NCBI RefSeq assembly: GCF_900142005.1
Contig: NZ_FQZL01000022.1
Coordinates: 1 to 64,000, forward strand
DNA from: Dethiosulfatibacter aminovorans DSM 17477
GTDB lineage: Bacteria; Bacillota; Clostridia; Tissierellales; Dethiosulfatibacteraceae
Direction: 5' to 3'
Length of the DNA stretch: 64,000 nt
Part shown: positions 46,491-55,991 of the stretch, one piece after another
How positions within the stretch are numbered: the stretch's first letter is position 1
Layout of the letters: every line of letters begins with the position of its first letter
Notes under the pieces: generated by a model
What the model was told of the DNA's origin: nothing
Databases searched by the model: none
What the model saw: only the letters and a program-made list of their open reading frames with translations
Translations under genes and position numbers: made by a program

Positions 46491-46521
46491 GTTAACATTG
46501 TCAACTGTTGATATTGTTAAC
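46491..46521. promoter_or_regulatory. 31-bp inverted repeat, likely MarR operator
   Basis: GTTAACATTGTCAAC (46491-46505) faces TGTTGATATTGTTAAC (46506-46521), matching at all but two positions. It lies 40 bp before the PuuD-like start. The MarR gene immediately upstream on the same strand is the likely repressor. Confidence 0.75.
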
Positions 46522-46630
46522 TATAACACATTTAAAGTACTTTGTCAATAACGTTGCTTACGGCATTGAATCTTTCTTATAGTATTAAATGTTTAACAAT
46601 CTAATTTTCTTTTTAGTATCTTAGTGCAAT

Positions 46631-46670
46631 AAAAAAAGACTGAAAACATCTATTCGATATCTCAGTCTTT
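46631..46670 (-). terminator. Intrinsic terminator after MarR-1
   Basis: AAAGACTGA (46635-46643) pairs with TCAGTCTTT (46662-46670). In the minus reading seven T residues end the element. Confidence 0.85.
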
Positions 46671-46688
46671 ATGTATTTATTTATAAAA

Positions 46689-47165
46689 TTATCTGATCTC
46701 ATTTATATTGCTGTATAGCTTAATCATCATTTCTTTGGATATATTCAGTTCTTCCGAATTAATCTCTTTCATACAATCAAGCCATATTCTCATCTGTATT
46801 TCCACACTCTTCTCAACTTCTTCCTTCCCTTTATCCGTTAAAAAAAGTCTAAAATGTCTCCTATCGCTCTGATCTATTTCTTTAAACAGTAGATTTCGAT
46901 TTTCTAAATCTCTAATCACTCTTGAAACACTTGCCTTATCAATTCCAACAACACTTGCAAGTTCATTCTGATTGACTCCCTCATGTCTTTTTATATTAAT
47001 CAAAACAATAGATTGTAAAGTGGTCATATTAATTGCTTTCAAATCATTGCCAATAATAAGCATCAATTTCCTATAAAAAAGAGACAAATATTTACCCATT
47101 TCACGGATATCTTCAATTATTTGATCATTATCAGTTTCATTATTTCCTTCGTATTCAGCAGGCAA
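46689..47165 (-). CDS. MarR-family regulator 1
   Basis: A 158-residue MarR protein. The winged helix reads NQNELASVVGIDKASVSRVI and DRRHFRLFLTDKGKEEV, with dimer helices on both sides. It lies 237 bp upstream of the PuuD-M20-YfcC unit on the same strand, with a terminator and a long inverted repeat between. It probably represses that unit and responds to its substrate. Confidence 0.88.
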   Translation of the reverse strand: MPAEYEGNNETDNDQIIEDIREMGKYLSLFYRKLMLIIGNDLKAINMTTLQSIVLINIKRHEGVNQNELASVVGIDKASVSRVIRDLENRNLLFKEIDQSDRRHFRLFLTDKGKEEVEKSVEIQMRIWLDCMKEINSEELNISKEMMIKLYSNINEIR

Positions 47166-47290
47166 ACTCTACATTCCTCCTATCATTAAACTCTAATAAA
47201 GCTTATCATAGAATAATTATTTATTCAACCTAGTTTTCTTGCCGTTAATATCAATCTTAATTAACTCCCAAATACCTGTCAGGCACCTAA

Positions 47291-47323
47291 TAAAAAGAAA
47301 GTTGCCCATTTTCATAGACAACT
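47291..47323 (-). terminator. Possible terminator after M20-2
   Basis: AGTTG (47300-47304) pairs with CAACT (47319-47323), and in the minus reading a T-rich stretch follows. The stem is short and an outer GTCAGG/CCTGAC pair may extend it. Confidence 0.4.
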
Positions 47324-47423
47324 CACCTGACTAAAATTTAATCTGCTTTTCTCTTATAGCAGCTCTATCTCTATATGTTTTATGTTGCCGTCTTATTACA
47401 TAGTCTATAACCTGTTCTTTCTT

Positions 47424-48674
47424 CTAAAAGCCGATCCTTTTAAGTATTGTTGTTATATCTTCTTCTGATGCTGTAAAATTAATTTTATCGTCTGAATTCA
47501 AAAAATCTATTGCGTATTGTACTGTTGCTGCTGCGCCTAGTTTCAATACATCTTCATCAATATCAAAATGTGGATTATGGTGTCCTGCTCCTGTACCCTT
47601 CTCTTCATTACCTATTCCCAAAAAGGCAAACACCCCTGGGAAATATTGCATATAGAAAGCCATGGATTCTCCTCCCATCCAAGGATGTCTCTGATAGAGA
47701 GCGTCCTCTCCTAATGCCTTCACTACTGATTGAGCTGCTATTTTAGAGCAATCTTCATTATTATATGTCAAGATATTGTGCGATTTTGGTTCTCTGATAA
47801 ACTTATATGTACAATTGTGGAGTTTGCATGTATCATTGAGTATATCTCTAATATACTTTTCAGCTTTAGAACCTATTTCTTCATGATCCGTATGTCTCAA
47901 CGAAGCTCCGAAAGTCAAATTTTCTGGAATTATATTCGGTGCGTCTCCCATCTTGACATAACCTACTGAAAAAGTTGTTGGGAAAAACGGGTCAAGCTTG
48001 TTCAATCTCATATCTTTCAAAGAATTATAAACATCAGCAAAACAATCTAATGGATTATTTGCCAAATCCGGCCTTGAGCCATGACCTCCCTTTCCACCAA
48101 TTTCAATTTCAAAAGTTACATTTACTGCCATTCTTGGCCCTGGATCAACAGAAATTTTACCGCTTGGCGTCTCTGCTTGAAGGTGAATACCCCAGACTCC
48201 ATCAGCCTTCATTTGTCGCAAATGCTCTACAATCATTAATCCGTAACCTATTTCTTCGCCTTGTTCAAAGGCAAACACGATTTCTCCATTGATCAAATCT
48301 TTATTTTCAGATAGAATTTTAGCTGCTCCCAGCAACATTGCAGTGTGTCCATCGTGTCCACACATATGTGCTACTCCATCTATTTCTGATACACACGTTT
48401 TTGGTTTAATGATATTATTTGGATCTTCCTGCATTGGCAACGCATCTATATCCGCTCTAAGAATAATACGTTTACCTTCCTTTGAACCTTTTAGTTTTCC
48501 TACAATTCCGCCTCTCTCAACAACCTCATATTCAATCCCGAATTTTTCAAGTTCTTTTTTTATGATTTCCATTGTATGCTCTTCTGTTCCACCTACTTCA
48601 GGATGCCTATGGAACTTTCTTCTCATATCAATAACATATTGCTCTTCTTTTTCAGCAAGTTTTAAAATATCCAT
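47424..48674 (-). CDS. M20-family amidohydrolase (copy 2)
   Basis: A 416-residue M20D amidohydrolase, a paralogue of the enzyme at 44242. Metal motifs are HMCGHDGHTAM and FEQGEEIGYG, and GGKGGHGSRPDLANNPLD is the dimerisation-domain histidine loop. It would deacylate an N-acyl amino acid. It is the last gene of the YfcC-2 operon and follows a C-S lyase gene by 47 bp. Order of action is presumably deacylation, then beta-elimination. Confidence 0.9.
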   Translation of the reverse strand: MDILKLAEKEEQYVIDMRRKFHRHPEVGGTEEHTMEIIKKELEKFGIEYEVVERGGIVGKLKGSKEGKRIILRADIDALPMQEDPNNIIKPKTCVSEIDGVAHMCGHDGHTAMLLGAAKILSENKDLINGEIVFAFEQGEEIGYGLMIVEHLRQMKADGVWGIHLQAETPSGKISVDPGPRMAVNVTFEIEIGGKGGHGSRPDLANNPLDCFADVYNSLKDMRLNKLDPFFPTTFSVGYVKMGDAPNIIPENLTFGASLRHTDHEEIGSKAEKYIRDILNDTCKLHNCTYKFIREPKSHNILTYNNEDCSKIAAQSVVKALGEDALYQRHPWMGGESMAFYMQYFPGVFAFLGIGNEEKGTGAGHHNPHFDIDEDVLKLGAAATVQYAIDFLNSDDKINFTASEEDITTILKRIGF

Positions 48675-48721
48675 TTTTACAACTCCTCTATTTGTTATTC
48701 TTCTTTGAACATATAATCTAA

Positions 48722-49930
48722 TTAGATTATCAATTCCTTTTTATTAGATTTAAATTCTTCGACAGCTTTCTTTATTCTCTCCAGCCCTTCCATCATTACT
48801 TTGGTAGGACAAGCGATATTCATTCTCTCATATCCGTTGCCTTCCTCTCCGAAAATATATCCTTCATCAAAGAAAACTTCTGCTTCCATGTGCATCAATT
48901 TTTCAAGCTCTTCATTTTCGAGTCCCAGGCTGTTGAAATCCATCCATTGCAGATAGGTTCCTTCAAGGTCAAACACCTTTATTTCCGGCAGATTCTCCTG
49001 GAAGAATTTTTTCAGTTCAAGATGATTATGGTAAATCAACTCATTAAGCTGATCCAGCCACTCTTCGCACTCCGTATATGCGATTTCACAGGCCTTGTAT
49101 CCCAGTATTCCCAGAGTGAAAAAGCCATTGGATGTTACTTCCTTGAGATAATCTTTTCTGATTTCCTCATTTGGAATGATGATGTTTGATGTCTGCATTC
49201 CTGCGAGATTGAAGGTCTTGCTGGGCGCTGTACACACTATGATATTATCTTCGACTTCCTTTGAAAGTTTTGCCATTACCGTATGCTTATGTCCTGGCAT
49301 TATGAGGTCAAAATGAATTTCATCCGATATTATTAAAACATTGTTCCTAATGCATATCTCGGCAACCTTCTCCAGTTCTTCCCTTTCCCATACCCTTCCA
49401 ACAGGGTTGTGGGGACTGCAGAAAAGCAGTATCTTGTTGTTGGTATCCTTAGCTTTTTCCTCAAGGTCTTCATAGTCAATTACATATCTTTCCCCATTGT
49501 TTACTAGACTGTTTTTTACGAGTCTTCTTTCGTTCTTTTCTATGGCATTGTAAAATGGATAATATACAGGCGTATTTATGATCACGCCTTCGCCGGGTTC
49601 TGTGAACGCCTTTATTGCAGAAAAGAATGCACCCACTACTCCTGGCGAACCAACAATCCACTCTTCTTTGATGTCCCAGTCATGCCTCTTCTTCATCCAG
49701 CCCACAACAGCCTCATTATATTCTTTTGTAGGTATCGTATACCCAAGTATTGTATTGTCCAGATACTTTTTAATACCTTCGATAATTTCCGGAGGATTCT
49801 TAAGCTCCATGTCAGCGACTGAAAAAGGTATAATGCCTTCGCTTACATCTGGATTCCATCCCAACATTTGCTCGTATTTGGCAGATCCAGTATTGTATCT
49901 GTTTATGACAGTTTCAAAATCATATTTCAT
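48722..49930 (-). CDS. PatB/MalY-type C-S beta-lyase (aminotransferase fold)
   Basis: A 402-residue PLP enzyme of the PatB/MalY group, which cleaves cystathionine and cysteine S-conjugates to a thiol, pyruvate and ammonia. The start IPFSVADMELKNPPEI, the CSPHNPVGRVW segment, SDEIHFDL and the Schiff-base Lys238 in TAPSKTFNLAGMQ are all typical. A plain aminotransferase is less likely. Its neighbours (amidohydrolase, MATE, peroxiredoxin-like protein, YfcC permease) suggest catabolism of N-acylated cysteine conjugates. Confidence 0.9.
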   Translation of the reverse strand: MKYDFETVINRYNTGSAKYEQMLGWNPDVSEGIIPFSVADMELKNPPEIIEGIKKYLDNTILGYTIPTKEYNEAVVGWMKKRHDWDIKEEWIVGSPGVVGAFFSAIKAFTEPGEGVIINTPVYYPFYNAIEKNERRLVKNSLVNNGERYVIDYEDLEEKAKDTNNKILLFCSPHNPVGRVWEREELEKVAEICIRNNVLIISDEIHFDLIMPGHKHTVMAKLSKEVEDNIIVCTAPSKTFNLAGMQTSNIIIPNEEIRKDYLKEVTSNGFFTLGILGYKACEIAYTECEEWLDQLNELIYHNHLELKKFFQENLPEIKVFDLEGTYLQWMDFNSLGLENEELEKLMHMEAEVFFDEGYIFGEEGNGYERMNIACPTKVMMEGLERIKKAVEEFKSNKKELII

Positions 49931-49974
49931 TTCATTGCTCCTTTAAATGTTATTTTATCTTTCATATGCTAAAA

Positions 49975-51357
49975 TCATATGTTTGTTTTATATTTATATT
50001 CATCTTCTCTAAAAATTTTCTCCCTTTTGAACACCATATATGCTATCAGAAATCTTATTGTCAAATCAAGAGCCAGGGACAGCCAGACCATTAAGAGTTC
50101 TCCCTTGACAACATAAGATACAAACAATACCAGCGGCACCCTTATTATCCATATCCCGATACCTGCATTGATCATCGGGAAATATGTACGCCCTGCTCCC
50201 CTGAAGACTCCATTTAGCATGAGGGTCAAATTTTGAGGTATCTGCATAAATCCCATTGTGAACAAATAGATGCTGCCTATTTTAACGACTTCAAGGTTGT
50301 CCGTCAGAACCCTCATTATCATTGCAGGGAAAAATATCAACATACCTGCCGTTACTATCGTAATTGAAAGAGTGATCTTTTTCAATTCAACGTAATACAT
50401 TCTTCCCAACTCATGACTTCCAGATCCCAAAGCCTGTCCTATGAATGCCGCAGCTGCTATTGAAATTCCCGCAGCAGGCATGTAGGATATGGATTCCGCC
50501 TGCAGTCCAAGTTGATAGGCCGCATATTCAGTTTCCCCATATGTAAGTATGCCTTTTGCTATGACTCCAGCAGATATTTGCCAAAATGATATTTCCAATG
50601 AAGCCGGCAATCCATATCGAATCAAGGCACGAAACTCTCTTGATCTTGAGATTTTATCATAGAGATCCAGGTCATATATTGTTTTCTTGACATATGCGTA
50701 CAAGATGTACAGACTAAATAACGATGCAGCAAAGTGTCCAATATTGAGAGCATATGCCGCCCCTTTAAGCCCCATTTCCGGAAAGCCGAACATTCCAAAT
50801 ATCAGCAAGAAACTGAATACAATGTTCAGTAAATTCAATATTACTGTCGATATCATAGGTGTCTTTGCATCGCCCTTTCCTTGAAGAATTCCTGAAGCAA
50901 ACAATATGATTGAGGCAAAGGGTATGCTCCAAGAAGTAATCTTAAGGAATGTTGCTGCACTTTCCAGCAGTTCAGAATGCGAAGTAAACATCTTAACCAG
51001 ACTGTCTGCAAACCAAAACAATCCTTGCTGAAGCAGCATTGATGCTGCTATGACAAGTATCAAGCCTTGCCTGATCATCAAAATATTTTTATGGTTTTCA
51101 TTTGATCCATAATTGTGTGCTACATAAGCTGATGCTCCTATACCCAAACCTTTGAACCATGACCATACAATCCTGAAAAGAATATTACCGATACCAACAG
51201 CTCCTACAGCAAGGGGACTTAGCCTTCCTACAAAAGCCATTGTTACCGTACCTGCTGCCATTTGAAGTACGTTCTCTGTAGAAATAGGCAGGATCATAGA
51301 CAAAATATTGTGTCTGATCTCTTTCTTTTCTGAATTGATATCTCGAAGTTTGTCCAT
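49975..51357 (-). CDS. MATE-family efflux transporter
   Basis: A 460-residue exporter of the multidrug and toxic compound extrusion family, with about twelve segments. MAAGTVTMAFVGRLSPLAVG and FGMFGFPEMGLKGAAYALNI are family signatures. It would export a toxic compound with sodium or protons. Lying between the C-S lyase and peroxiredoxin genes, it may remove a thiol or xenobiotic released by the lyase. A hairpin upstream may lower its expression. Confidence 0.88.
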   Translation of the reverse strand: MDKLRDINSEKKEIRHNILSMILPISTENVLQMAAGTVTMAFVGRLSPLAVGAVGIGNILFRIVWSWFKGLGIGASAYVAHNYGSNENHKNILMIRQGLILVIAASMLLQQGLFWFADSLVKMFTSHSELLESAATFLKITSWSIPFASIILFASGILQGKGDAKTPMISTVILNLLNIVFSFLLIFGMFGFPEMGLKGAAYALNIGHFAASLFSLYILYAYVKKTIYDLDLYDKISRSREFRALIRYGLPASLEISFWQISAGVIAKGILTYGETEYAAYQLGLQAESISYMPAAGISIAAAAFIGQALGSGSHELGRMYYVELKKITLSITIVTAGMLIFFPAMIMRVLTDNLEVVKIGSIYLFTMGFMQIPQNLTLMLNGVFRGAGRTYFPMINAGIGIWIIRVPLVLFVSYVVKGELLMVWLSLALDLTIRFLIAYMVFKREKIFREDEYKYKTNI

Positions 51358-51405
51358 GTTTCCTCCTGCCTCTCGTGTTACAGAGCCTTCTTTTCTCTTA
51401 TCAAA

Positions 51406-51434
51406 GGCTTCAATCCATCAGAAGGATTGAAGCC
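51406..51434 (-). terminator. Intra-operon hairpin (attenuator)
   Basis: GGCTTCAATCC (51406-51416) pairs with GGATTGAAGCC (51424-51434). Only three T residues follow in the minus reading, so partial termination between the peroxiredoxin-like and MATE genes is likely. Confidence 0.55.
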
Positions 51435-51448
51435 TAGTATTTTACGAG

Positions 51449-51985
51449 CTACATCATAATCTTTAACAATTCTTCTGCAGTTGGAATATCAGCTAAATCC
51501 TTTGCATATTTTGAATAGCTGATTTTCCCTGACTTGTCTATGGCGAAGACAGCAGGCAACTGCATTTCTTCACCTTCGTATTCACCATGCTTCAGTCCTG
51601 ATTTTTGAGCCCTTGCAACTTTCCTTATGGTACTGCAACTTAAAAGCTTAATTTTAGACTTTGCCGGAACTATTTCAAACCTTTTATACAACTCCATATC
51701 CGGATCGCAAATAATATCGTATGACAAAGGTTTTTTTATCAAGTTATCCCTCATCATTCCAGGATCTGACTGAAGCACCACTTTCAAATCTATATCATTA
51801 CTGATGAATTCGTTTGCATGTTCTTCAATTTCCAGCAAATCAAGCTGGCATACAGTGCAGCCATAATATCTCAGAAAAAATAAGGCTGCTTGTTTTCCTC
51901 TTATTTCATCCAAATAGTCTATATTGCTATCATATGCCGTAGAATACTTGAACTCAGGCATACTGTCTCCAACATTCAGTTTCAT
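51449..51985 (-). CDS. Peroxiredoxin-like (AhpC/TSA, redoxin) protein
   Basis: A 178-residue thioredoxin-fold protein. The active site YYGCTVCQLDL has Cys43 and Cys46 in CxxC, as in the peroxiredoxin-like redoxin family, rather than the PxxxTxxC of classical peroxiredoxins. It may reduce peroxides or disulfides. It starts three bases after the YfcC-2 stop, so the two are tightly coupled, and may handle oxidised thiols made by the C-S lyase. Confidence 0.8.
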   Translation of the reverse strand: MKLNVGDSMPEFKYSTAYDSNIDYLDEIRGKQAALFFLRYYGCTVCQLDLLEIEEHANEFISNDIDLKVVLQSDPGMMRDNLIKKPLSYDIICDPDMELYKRFEIVPAKSKIKLLSCSTIRKVARAQKSGLKHGEYEGEEMQLPAVFAIDKSGKISYSKYAKDLADIPTAEELLKIMM

Positions 51986-51988
51986 GTC

Positions 51989-53416
51989 TTATACTCCTCC
52001 GGTCCAGCCTATTGCATACAATACATAAATCCAAACAAATGATACAAGTATCATGAACATCATTTTGGGGAATACCCATTTAACCCACTTGTCAAAAGGA
52101 ACTTTGGCTATTGCAGCCGAACCAATTGTCCATCCCAGAGCAGGTGAAATAAGATTTGTAAATCCATCACCATATTGGAAAGCTTGAACAGCAATCTGAC
52201 CATTCAAACCTAAAGCCTCAGTAACTGGTTGAATAATAGGAATCAACATAGCGGCCTTACCTGTAGCGGATGGAATCAATGGATTGATCAATGAAATTAT
52301 AGCAGTTATGCCAACCGTTGCAATCCCTCTGTTTAAGTTCATAATAGGTTTAGTCAAAGTGTAAACTATTGTATGTGTGATTTGTCCACTGTCCATAACC
52401 AAAGAGACAACTTTAGCCAATCCTATTATAAAGCCTACGAATGCCATTGATGAAGCTCCTTTAGCAAATGAATTGCCTATTTCATCTCCCGTCATTCCTC
52501 CAACAATTCCCATTGCTATACCAAATACTACCATGATTGTCGTATAATACGCCAATGCTTGAGAAGGTGCGACTGCTATGAAATAAACAATAAGTACATA
52601 TTGAACTACGAATAATATAAGTACTAGAATATGTCTCCAAGTTAATTTAGTTTCTTTCAACAAGTCACTGTTCCCTTCGTCGGAAGCATTTAACCATTCA
52701 GTATTACCCATTACAGATTTTGATGGATCATTTTGAATCTTCTTAATGTATCTGAGGACGAAAACCAGTCCAACAATCATAAAGAAATTCATTGATAAAA
52801 ATCTAGCTCCAAAACCAGACAATACTGTAATATCCATCATCATTTGCGGAATTATCATTTTAGTAGGGCCTGTACCGAATCCGATCATAGATGGAAACAA
52901 GGAAACCCCAAGAGCAACTATCGGGTCCAATTTTAATTTTTTAGCAAATAATACTCCTATGGGGACAATTGCTATCAAGGCATCTGTTCCAGCAAAAGCA
53001 CCTAGGTATACCATAAGTATGAATAATACACTTACTAATACAGTAGCACCTTTATCCTTCATCTTATAAATTGACCAGTTCATTAGTACATCAAATGCAC
53101 CAGTATCAAGTGCCAGTTGCATTCCTGCTCCAGCTGCTATTACCAGCATAATTATTGGCGCTGCACCTACTAGACCAGGAAATATCAGCATAGCTGCCTG
53201 CCAGGGATTAACTGGTGTTTGTTCCCCAACATATTCAAACTTATCTCCCATAAGCTTTCCAGCCTCATTTGTAGCAAATTGACCTGCAGGGATTACATAC
53301 GTGAGTATACTCATCAATAATATTATACCCAGTATAATCCATAATAAGTGAGGTACTTTAAGCCTGTTCATTTTCTCAACCTTCTTATTTTTTTTTTGTT
53401 TTTCTATACTTGTCAC
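51989..53416 (-). CDS. YfcC-family permease (copy 2)
   Basis: A 475-residue carrier, paralogous to that at 42812. Features are PHLLWIILGIILLMSILTYV, FAGTDALIAIVPIGVLFAKK and QYGDGFTNLISPALGWTIG. It is first in the operon YfcC-2, redoxin, MATE, PatB, M20-2. The start is GTG-proximal at 53416 after GGAGG. Its promoter overlaps two MarR-type palindromes. It likely imports the compound processed by the amidohydrolase and lyase. Confidence 0.88.
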   Translation of the reverse strand: MTSIEKQKKNKKVEKMNRLKVPHLLWIILGIILLMSILTYVIPAGQFATNEAGKLMGDKFEYVGEQTPVNPWQAAMLIFPGLVGAAPIIMLVIAAGAGMQLALDTGAFDVLMNWSIYKMKDKGATVLVSVLFILMVYLGAFAGTDALIAIVPIGVLFAKKLKLDPIVALGVSLFPSMIGFGTGPTKMIIPQMMMDITVLSGFGARFLSMNFFMIVGLVFVLRYIKKIQNDPSKSVMGNTEWLNASDEGNSDLLKETKLTWRHILVLILFVVQYVLIVYFIAVAPSQALAYYTTIMVVFGIAMGIVGGMTGDEIGNSFAKGASSMAFVGFIIGLAKVVSLVMDSGQITHTIVYTLTKPIMNLNRGIATVGITAIISLINPLIPSATGKAAMLIPIIQPVTEALGLNGQIAVQAFQYGDGFTNLISPALGWTIGSAAIAKVPFDKWVKWVFPKMMFMILVSFVWIYVLYAIGWTGGV

Positions 53417-53472
53417 TTTAATCCTCCATATAATTTATTATATCATGTCAGCATTAAAACAATTAAAACTTT

Positions 53473-53525
53473 TAGTTTAGGCCCTTAACTATTTATAGTT
53501 TAGCACCTGAACTATTATTTGTCAA
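53473..53525 (-). promoter_or_regulatory. Promoter of YfcC-2 operon with tandem MarR-type operators
   Basis: In the minus reading TTGACA (53525-53520), 17 bp, TAAACT (53502-53497). Two 19-bp imperfect palindromes, TAGTTTAGG-C-CCTTAACTA (53473-53491) and TAGTTTAGC-A-CCTGAACTA (53496-53514), are centred 23 bp apart; the second fills the space between -35 and -10. Binding of the divergent MarR protein would block polymerase. Confidence 0.82.
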
Positions 53526-53683
53526 CAGTTTCTTTGAAAACGTCACCTCTCCACTGTTTATGTCCTGTATTAAATTTTCTTCAGGTCATAAATCTTGATT
53601 CATCAATAGCTATTTCATTCACTGAATTGACATAGTTCGCTTTACTTGATGAATTTTTTGTAATCAATTATGCAAAGAGTTGT

Positions 53684-53711
53684 TTGAACTTATCACTTGT
53701 GTTAATATAAA
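53684..53711 (+). promoter_or_regulatory. Promoter of MarR-2
   Basis: TTGAAC (53684-53689) and TATAAA (53706-53711) are spaced 16 bp, 27 bp before the MarR-2 start. A second TTGACA lies at about 53632. Confidence 0.5.
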
Positions 53712-53737
53712 TCAATAACCAAATTAAGGAGACAGTC

Positions 53738-54184
53738 ATGGATAGAAAAGAAGAATTTTACGACTTGATGAACATAATCTATGATGTATCAGACAAGATA
53801 TCGTCCTATGAAAAAAATCCAAGAACATATGGCACTGATGATTTGCTTCATATGATAGAAGCGCATACAATTGAAATAATAGGCAATAATAAGGAAATAA
53901 CCTCTTCGGAAATTGCCAAAAAAATGTATAAGACAAAAGGTGCTGTATCTCAGACTATTGATAAATTAATCCAAAAGGGTTTAGTAGTAAAAAATTCACA
54001 CCCAAAAGACAACAGAAAGTTTATTCTAGAACTCACCGAAAATGGAAAAATAGTTTTTGGTCACCACAGGAGAAAGGATGAAACTGCATTCGATAGATAT
54101 CTAGACAGGCTGGAAGAATATTCCGACGAGGACTTTAAAAACTGTAAGGATATTCTGTGCAAAATCTTCAAATTAAATACATGA
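53738..54184 (+). CDS. MarR-family regulator 2
   Basis: A 148-residue MarR protein with the winged helix SSEIAKKMYKTKGAVSQTID and KDNRKFILELTENGKIVF. It is divergent from the YfcC-2 operon across a 320-bp region that holds the tandem palindromes at 53473-53514. It most likely represses that operon. GGAG precedes the ATG. Confidence 0.88.
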   Translation: MDRKEEFYDLMNIIYDVSDKISSYEKNPRTYGTDDLLHMIEAHTIEIIGNNKEITSSEIAKKMYKTKGAVSQTIDKLIQKGLVVKNSHPKDNRKFILELTENGKIVFGHHRRKDETAFDRYLDRLEEYSDEDFKNCKDILCKIFKLNT

Positions 54185-54260
54185 TAATATAGGGATACTT
54201 TGCCATTTTAAAAAATCCAGGATTCCCTCCGTGCCAGAAAACCCACTTTCGATAACGCCG

Positions 54261-54366
54261 GTATTTTCGCTGTTTTCCCGGGAAATTTTCTCATAGAAAC
54301 TGAAATCAACATGCAAATTAATAAGCATGTTGATTTCAGCAGATACGAGATTTCTTCGGTGAAGAG
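54261..54366. repeat. Dispersed structured repeat, copy A
   Basis: Begins GTATTTTCGCTGTTTTCC with the palindrome TTTCCCGGGAAA, then a 14-bp perfect hairpin (TGAAATCAACATGC 54301-54314 with GCATGTTGATTTCA 54325-54338). The same blocks recur at 62164-62272 with a compensated base pair in the stem, so the structure appears conserved. Located between MarR-2 and lipA, it has no coding capacity. Confidence 0.55.
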
Positions 54367-54436
54367 TGTAGTATCTAAAATTAATGTTACTTTTTTACAC
54401 TTAATTAAGCAATCTACTTTTTGTCATTAATTGCTG

Positions 54437-55306
54437 TCAGTCCATCGTTCGGTTATATGTTACATCAGCAAGGTATGAACTCCTAACCAATGGACCTGAT
54501 GCAACCGATCTAAACCCCATCTGATTTCCTATTTCTTTATATGATTCAAATACTTCAGGTCTAATATATTCCTTAACTGGATAGTGTTCTTTTGAAGGTT
54601 GAAGGTACTGTCCGATTGTGAGAATATCACATTCTACAGTTCTTAAGTCCTCCATTACTTTTAGCACTTCTTCTTTCGTTTCCCCTAAACCGAGCATAAA
54701 TCCGGATTTTGTTACCATGTCTAAATCACATGCCCTTACATTCTTTAAAAGTTCCAGAGATCTTTCATATATAGCCATTGGTCTGACCTGCAGGTAAAGT
54801 CGTGGAACTGTCTCCACATTGTGGTTAATGACATCAGGTCTCGCTTTTATTACGGTCGTCAAGGCTTGGTAATTACCGCCAAAATCCGGAATCAAAACTT
54901 CTATGACTATATGCCTGCCTAGCGCTCTAATGCACTCAATAACCTTTGCAAAATGTCCTGCACCTCCATCTTCCAAGTCATCTCGAGTCACAGAAGTAAT
55001 GACGACATGCCTTAAGCCAAGTTCTGTCACTGCTTCGGCGATTTTTTCCGGTTCTTTTAAATCTACCGTCTCCGGTTCGCCACCATGAACATTACAGAAT
55101 CTACAGTTTCTTGTACAAGCGCTGCCCAATATCATGAATGTTGCAGTCTTTCTATTGTAACACTCGCCGATATTCGGACATCTCGCTTCACTGCAAACGG
55201 TATTCAATGACAATCTTCTCAGCAATTTCTCAACTTTCATTCCCTGATTTGTTGAATAAAGTTTTGTTCTTAACCATTCCGGTTTTCTTTTTATATTACC
55301 ATTCAT
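54437..55306 (-). CDS. lipA: Lipoyl synthase
   Basis: LipA (289 residues) inserts two sulfurs into protein-bound octanoyl groups. Both clusters are visible: auxiliary C38-x4-C43-x5-C49 ([12 protein letters not shown]) and radical-SAM C64-x3-C68-x2-C71 (CTRNCRFC). The C-terminal GPLVRSSY motif supplies the serine ligand. ATG 55306 lies one base after the lipB stop, so the pair is co-transcribed. The lipoylated target is not in the window. A second copy of the last 119 bp lies at 58955-59073. Confidence 0.95.
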   Translation of the reverse strand: MNGNIKRKPEWLRTKLYSTNQGMKVEKLLRRLSLNTVCSEARCPNIGECYNRKTATFMILGSACTRNCRFCNVHGGEPETVDLKEPEKIAEAVTELGLRHVVITSVTRDDLEDGGAGHFAKVIECIRALGRHIVIEVLIPDFGGNYQALTTVIKARPDVINHNVETVPRLYLQVRPMAIYERSLELLKNVRACDLDMVTKSGFMLGLGETKEEVLKVMEDLRTVECDILTIGQYLQPSKEHYPVKEYIRPEVFESYKEIGNQMGFRSVASGPLVRSSYLADVTYNRTMD

Positions 55307-55307
55307 A

Positions 55308-55991
55308 TCATTCAATATCCTCAAGTGTATCTTTCAACTCTCTGAATGTCGGTACCAATTCAAACACCTCACAAAAATACTTTGCAACCATTTGAAACAA
55401 CTGATCCATATTCTGTCGTTTCCCAGTAAGAACTTCTAGAGAGGTTACACCCCTATCATCTAGTCCACATGGAACAATCCAGTCAAAATACTTCAAATCT
55501 GTGTTCACATTGAAAGCAAAGCCGTGCATGGTTACATATCGCTTGATTTCTACACCGATGGCTGTGATTTTTCGGTCACCTACCCAAACACCTGTATATT
55601 TTCCTGTATCCTTATTTGCATCAATATCAAAGTTATCCCTTAAAAGGCGAATGAATACATCTTCCATACTTTCAACATACGTCCTGGTCTTTTTGTTGAT
55701 CCTTTTCAGGTTCACAATAGGGTAGCCTACAATCTGTCCCTGGCCATGATAGGTAATGTCACCACCTCTGCCAATTTTGTGAAGCCCAATACCTTCCTGA
55801 TCAAGAAACTCTGGAGAATGTAACAGGTTCTTGCTTTCTGTTCTTCTTCCCATAGTGAAAACATGCGTATGTTCTACAAGCAATAAGGTTTCCTTTCGCT
55901 TATTCTGAAGTACTTCCCTATGTATTTTTTTCTGAATTTGAAGGGCAAGATCATAACTCATCCTGCCAAGTAAAATAACTTCTATTTCCAC
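55308..55991 (-). CDS. lipB: Octanoyl-[ACP]:protein N-octanoyltransferase
   Basis: LipB (227 residues) moves octanoate from ACP to lipoyl domains. The motifs [17 protein letters not shown] (lysine/cysteine active-site side), [16 protein letters not shown] and [13 protein letters not shown] are family-specific. The frame is open to 56093, but GTG 55991 has AGGAGG five bases upstream and gives the normal length. The expected cysteine is the one in VPCGL. It precedes lipA. Confidence 0.92.
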   Translation of the reverse strand: MEIEVILLGRMSYDLALQIQKKIHREVLQNKRKETLLLVEHTHVFTMGRRTESKNLLHSPEFLDQEGIGLHKIGRGGDITYHGQGQIVGYPIVNLKRINKKTRTYVESMEDVFIRLLRDNFDIDANKDTGKYTGVWVGDRKITAIGVEIKRYVTMHGFAFNVNTDLKYFDWIVPCGLDDRGVTSLEVLTGKRQNMDQLFQMVAKYFCEVFELVPTFRELKDTLEDIE

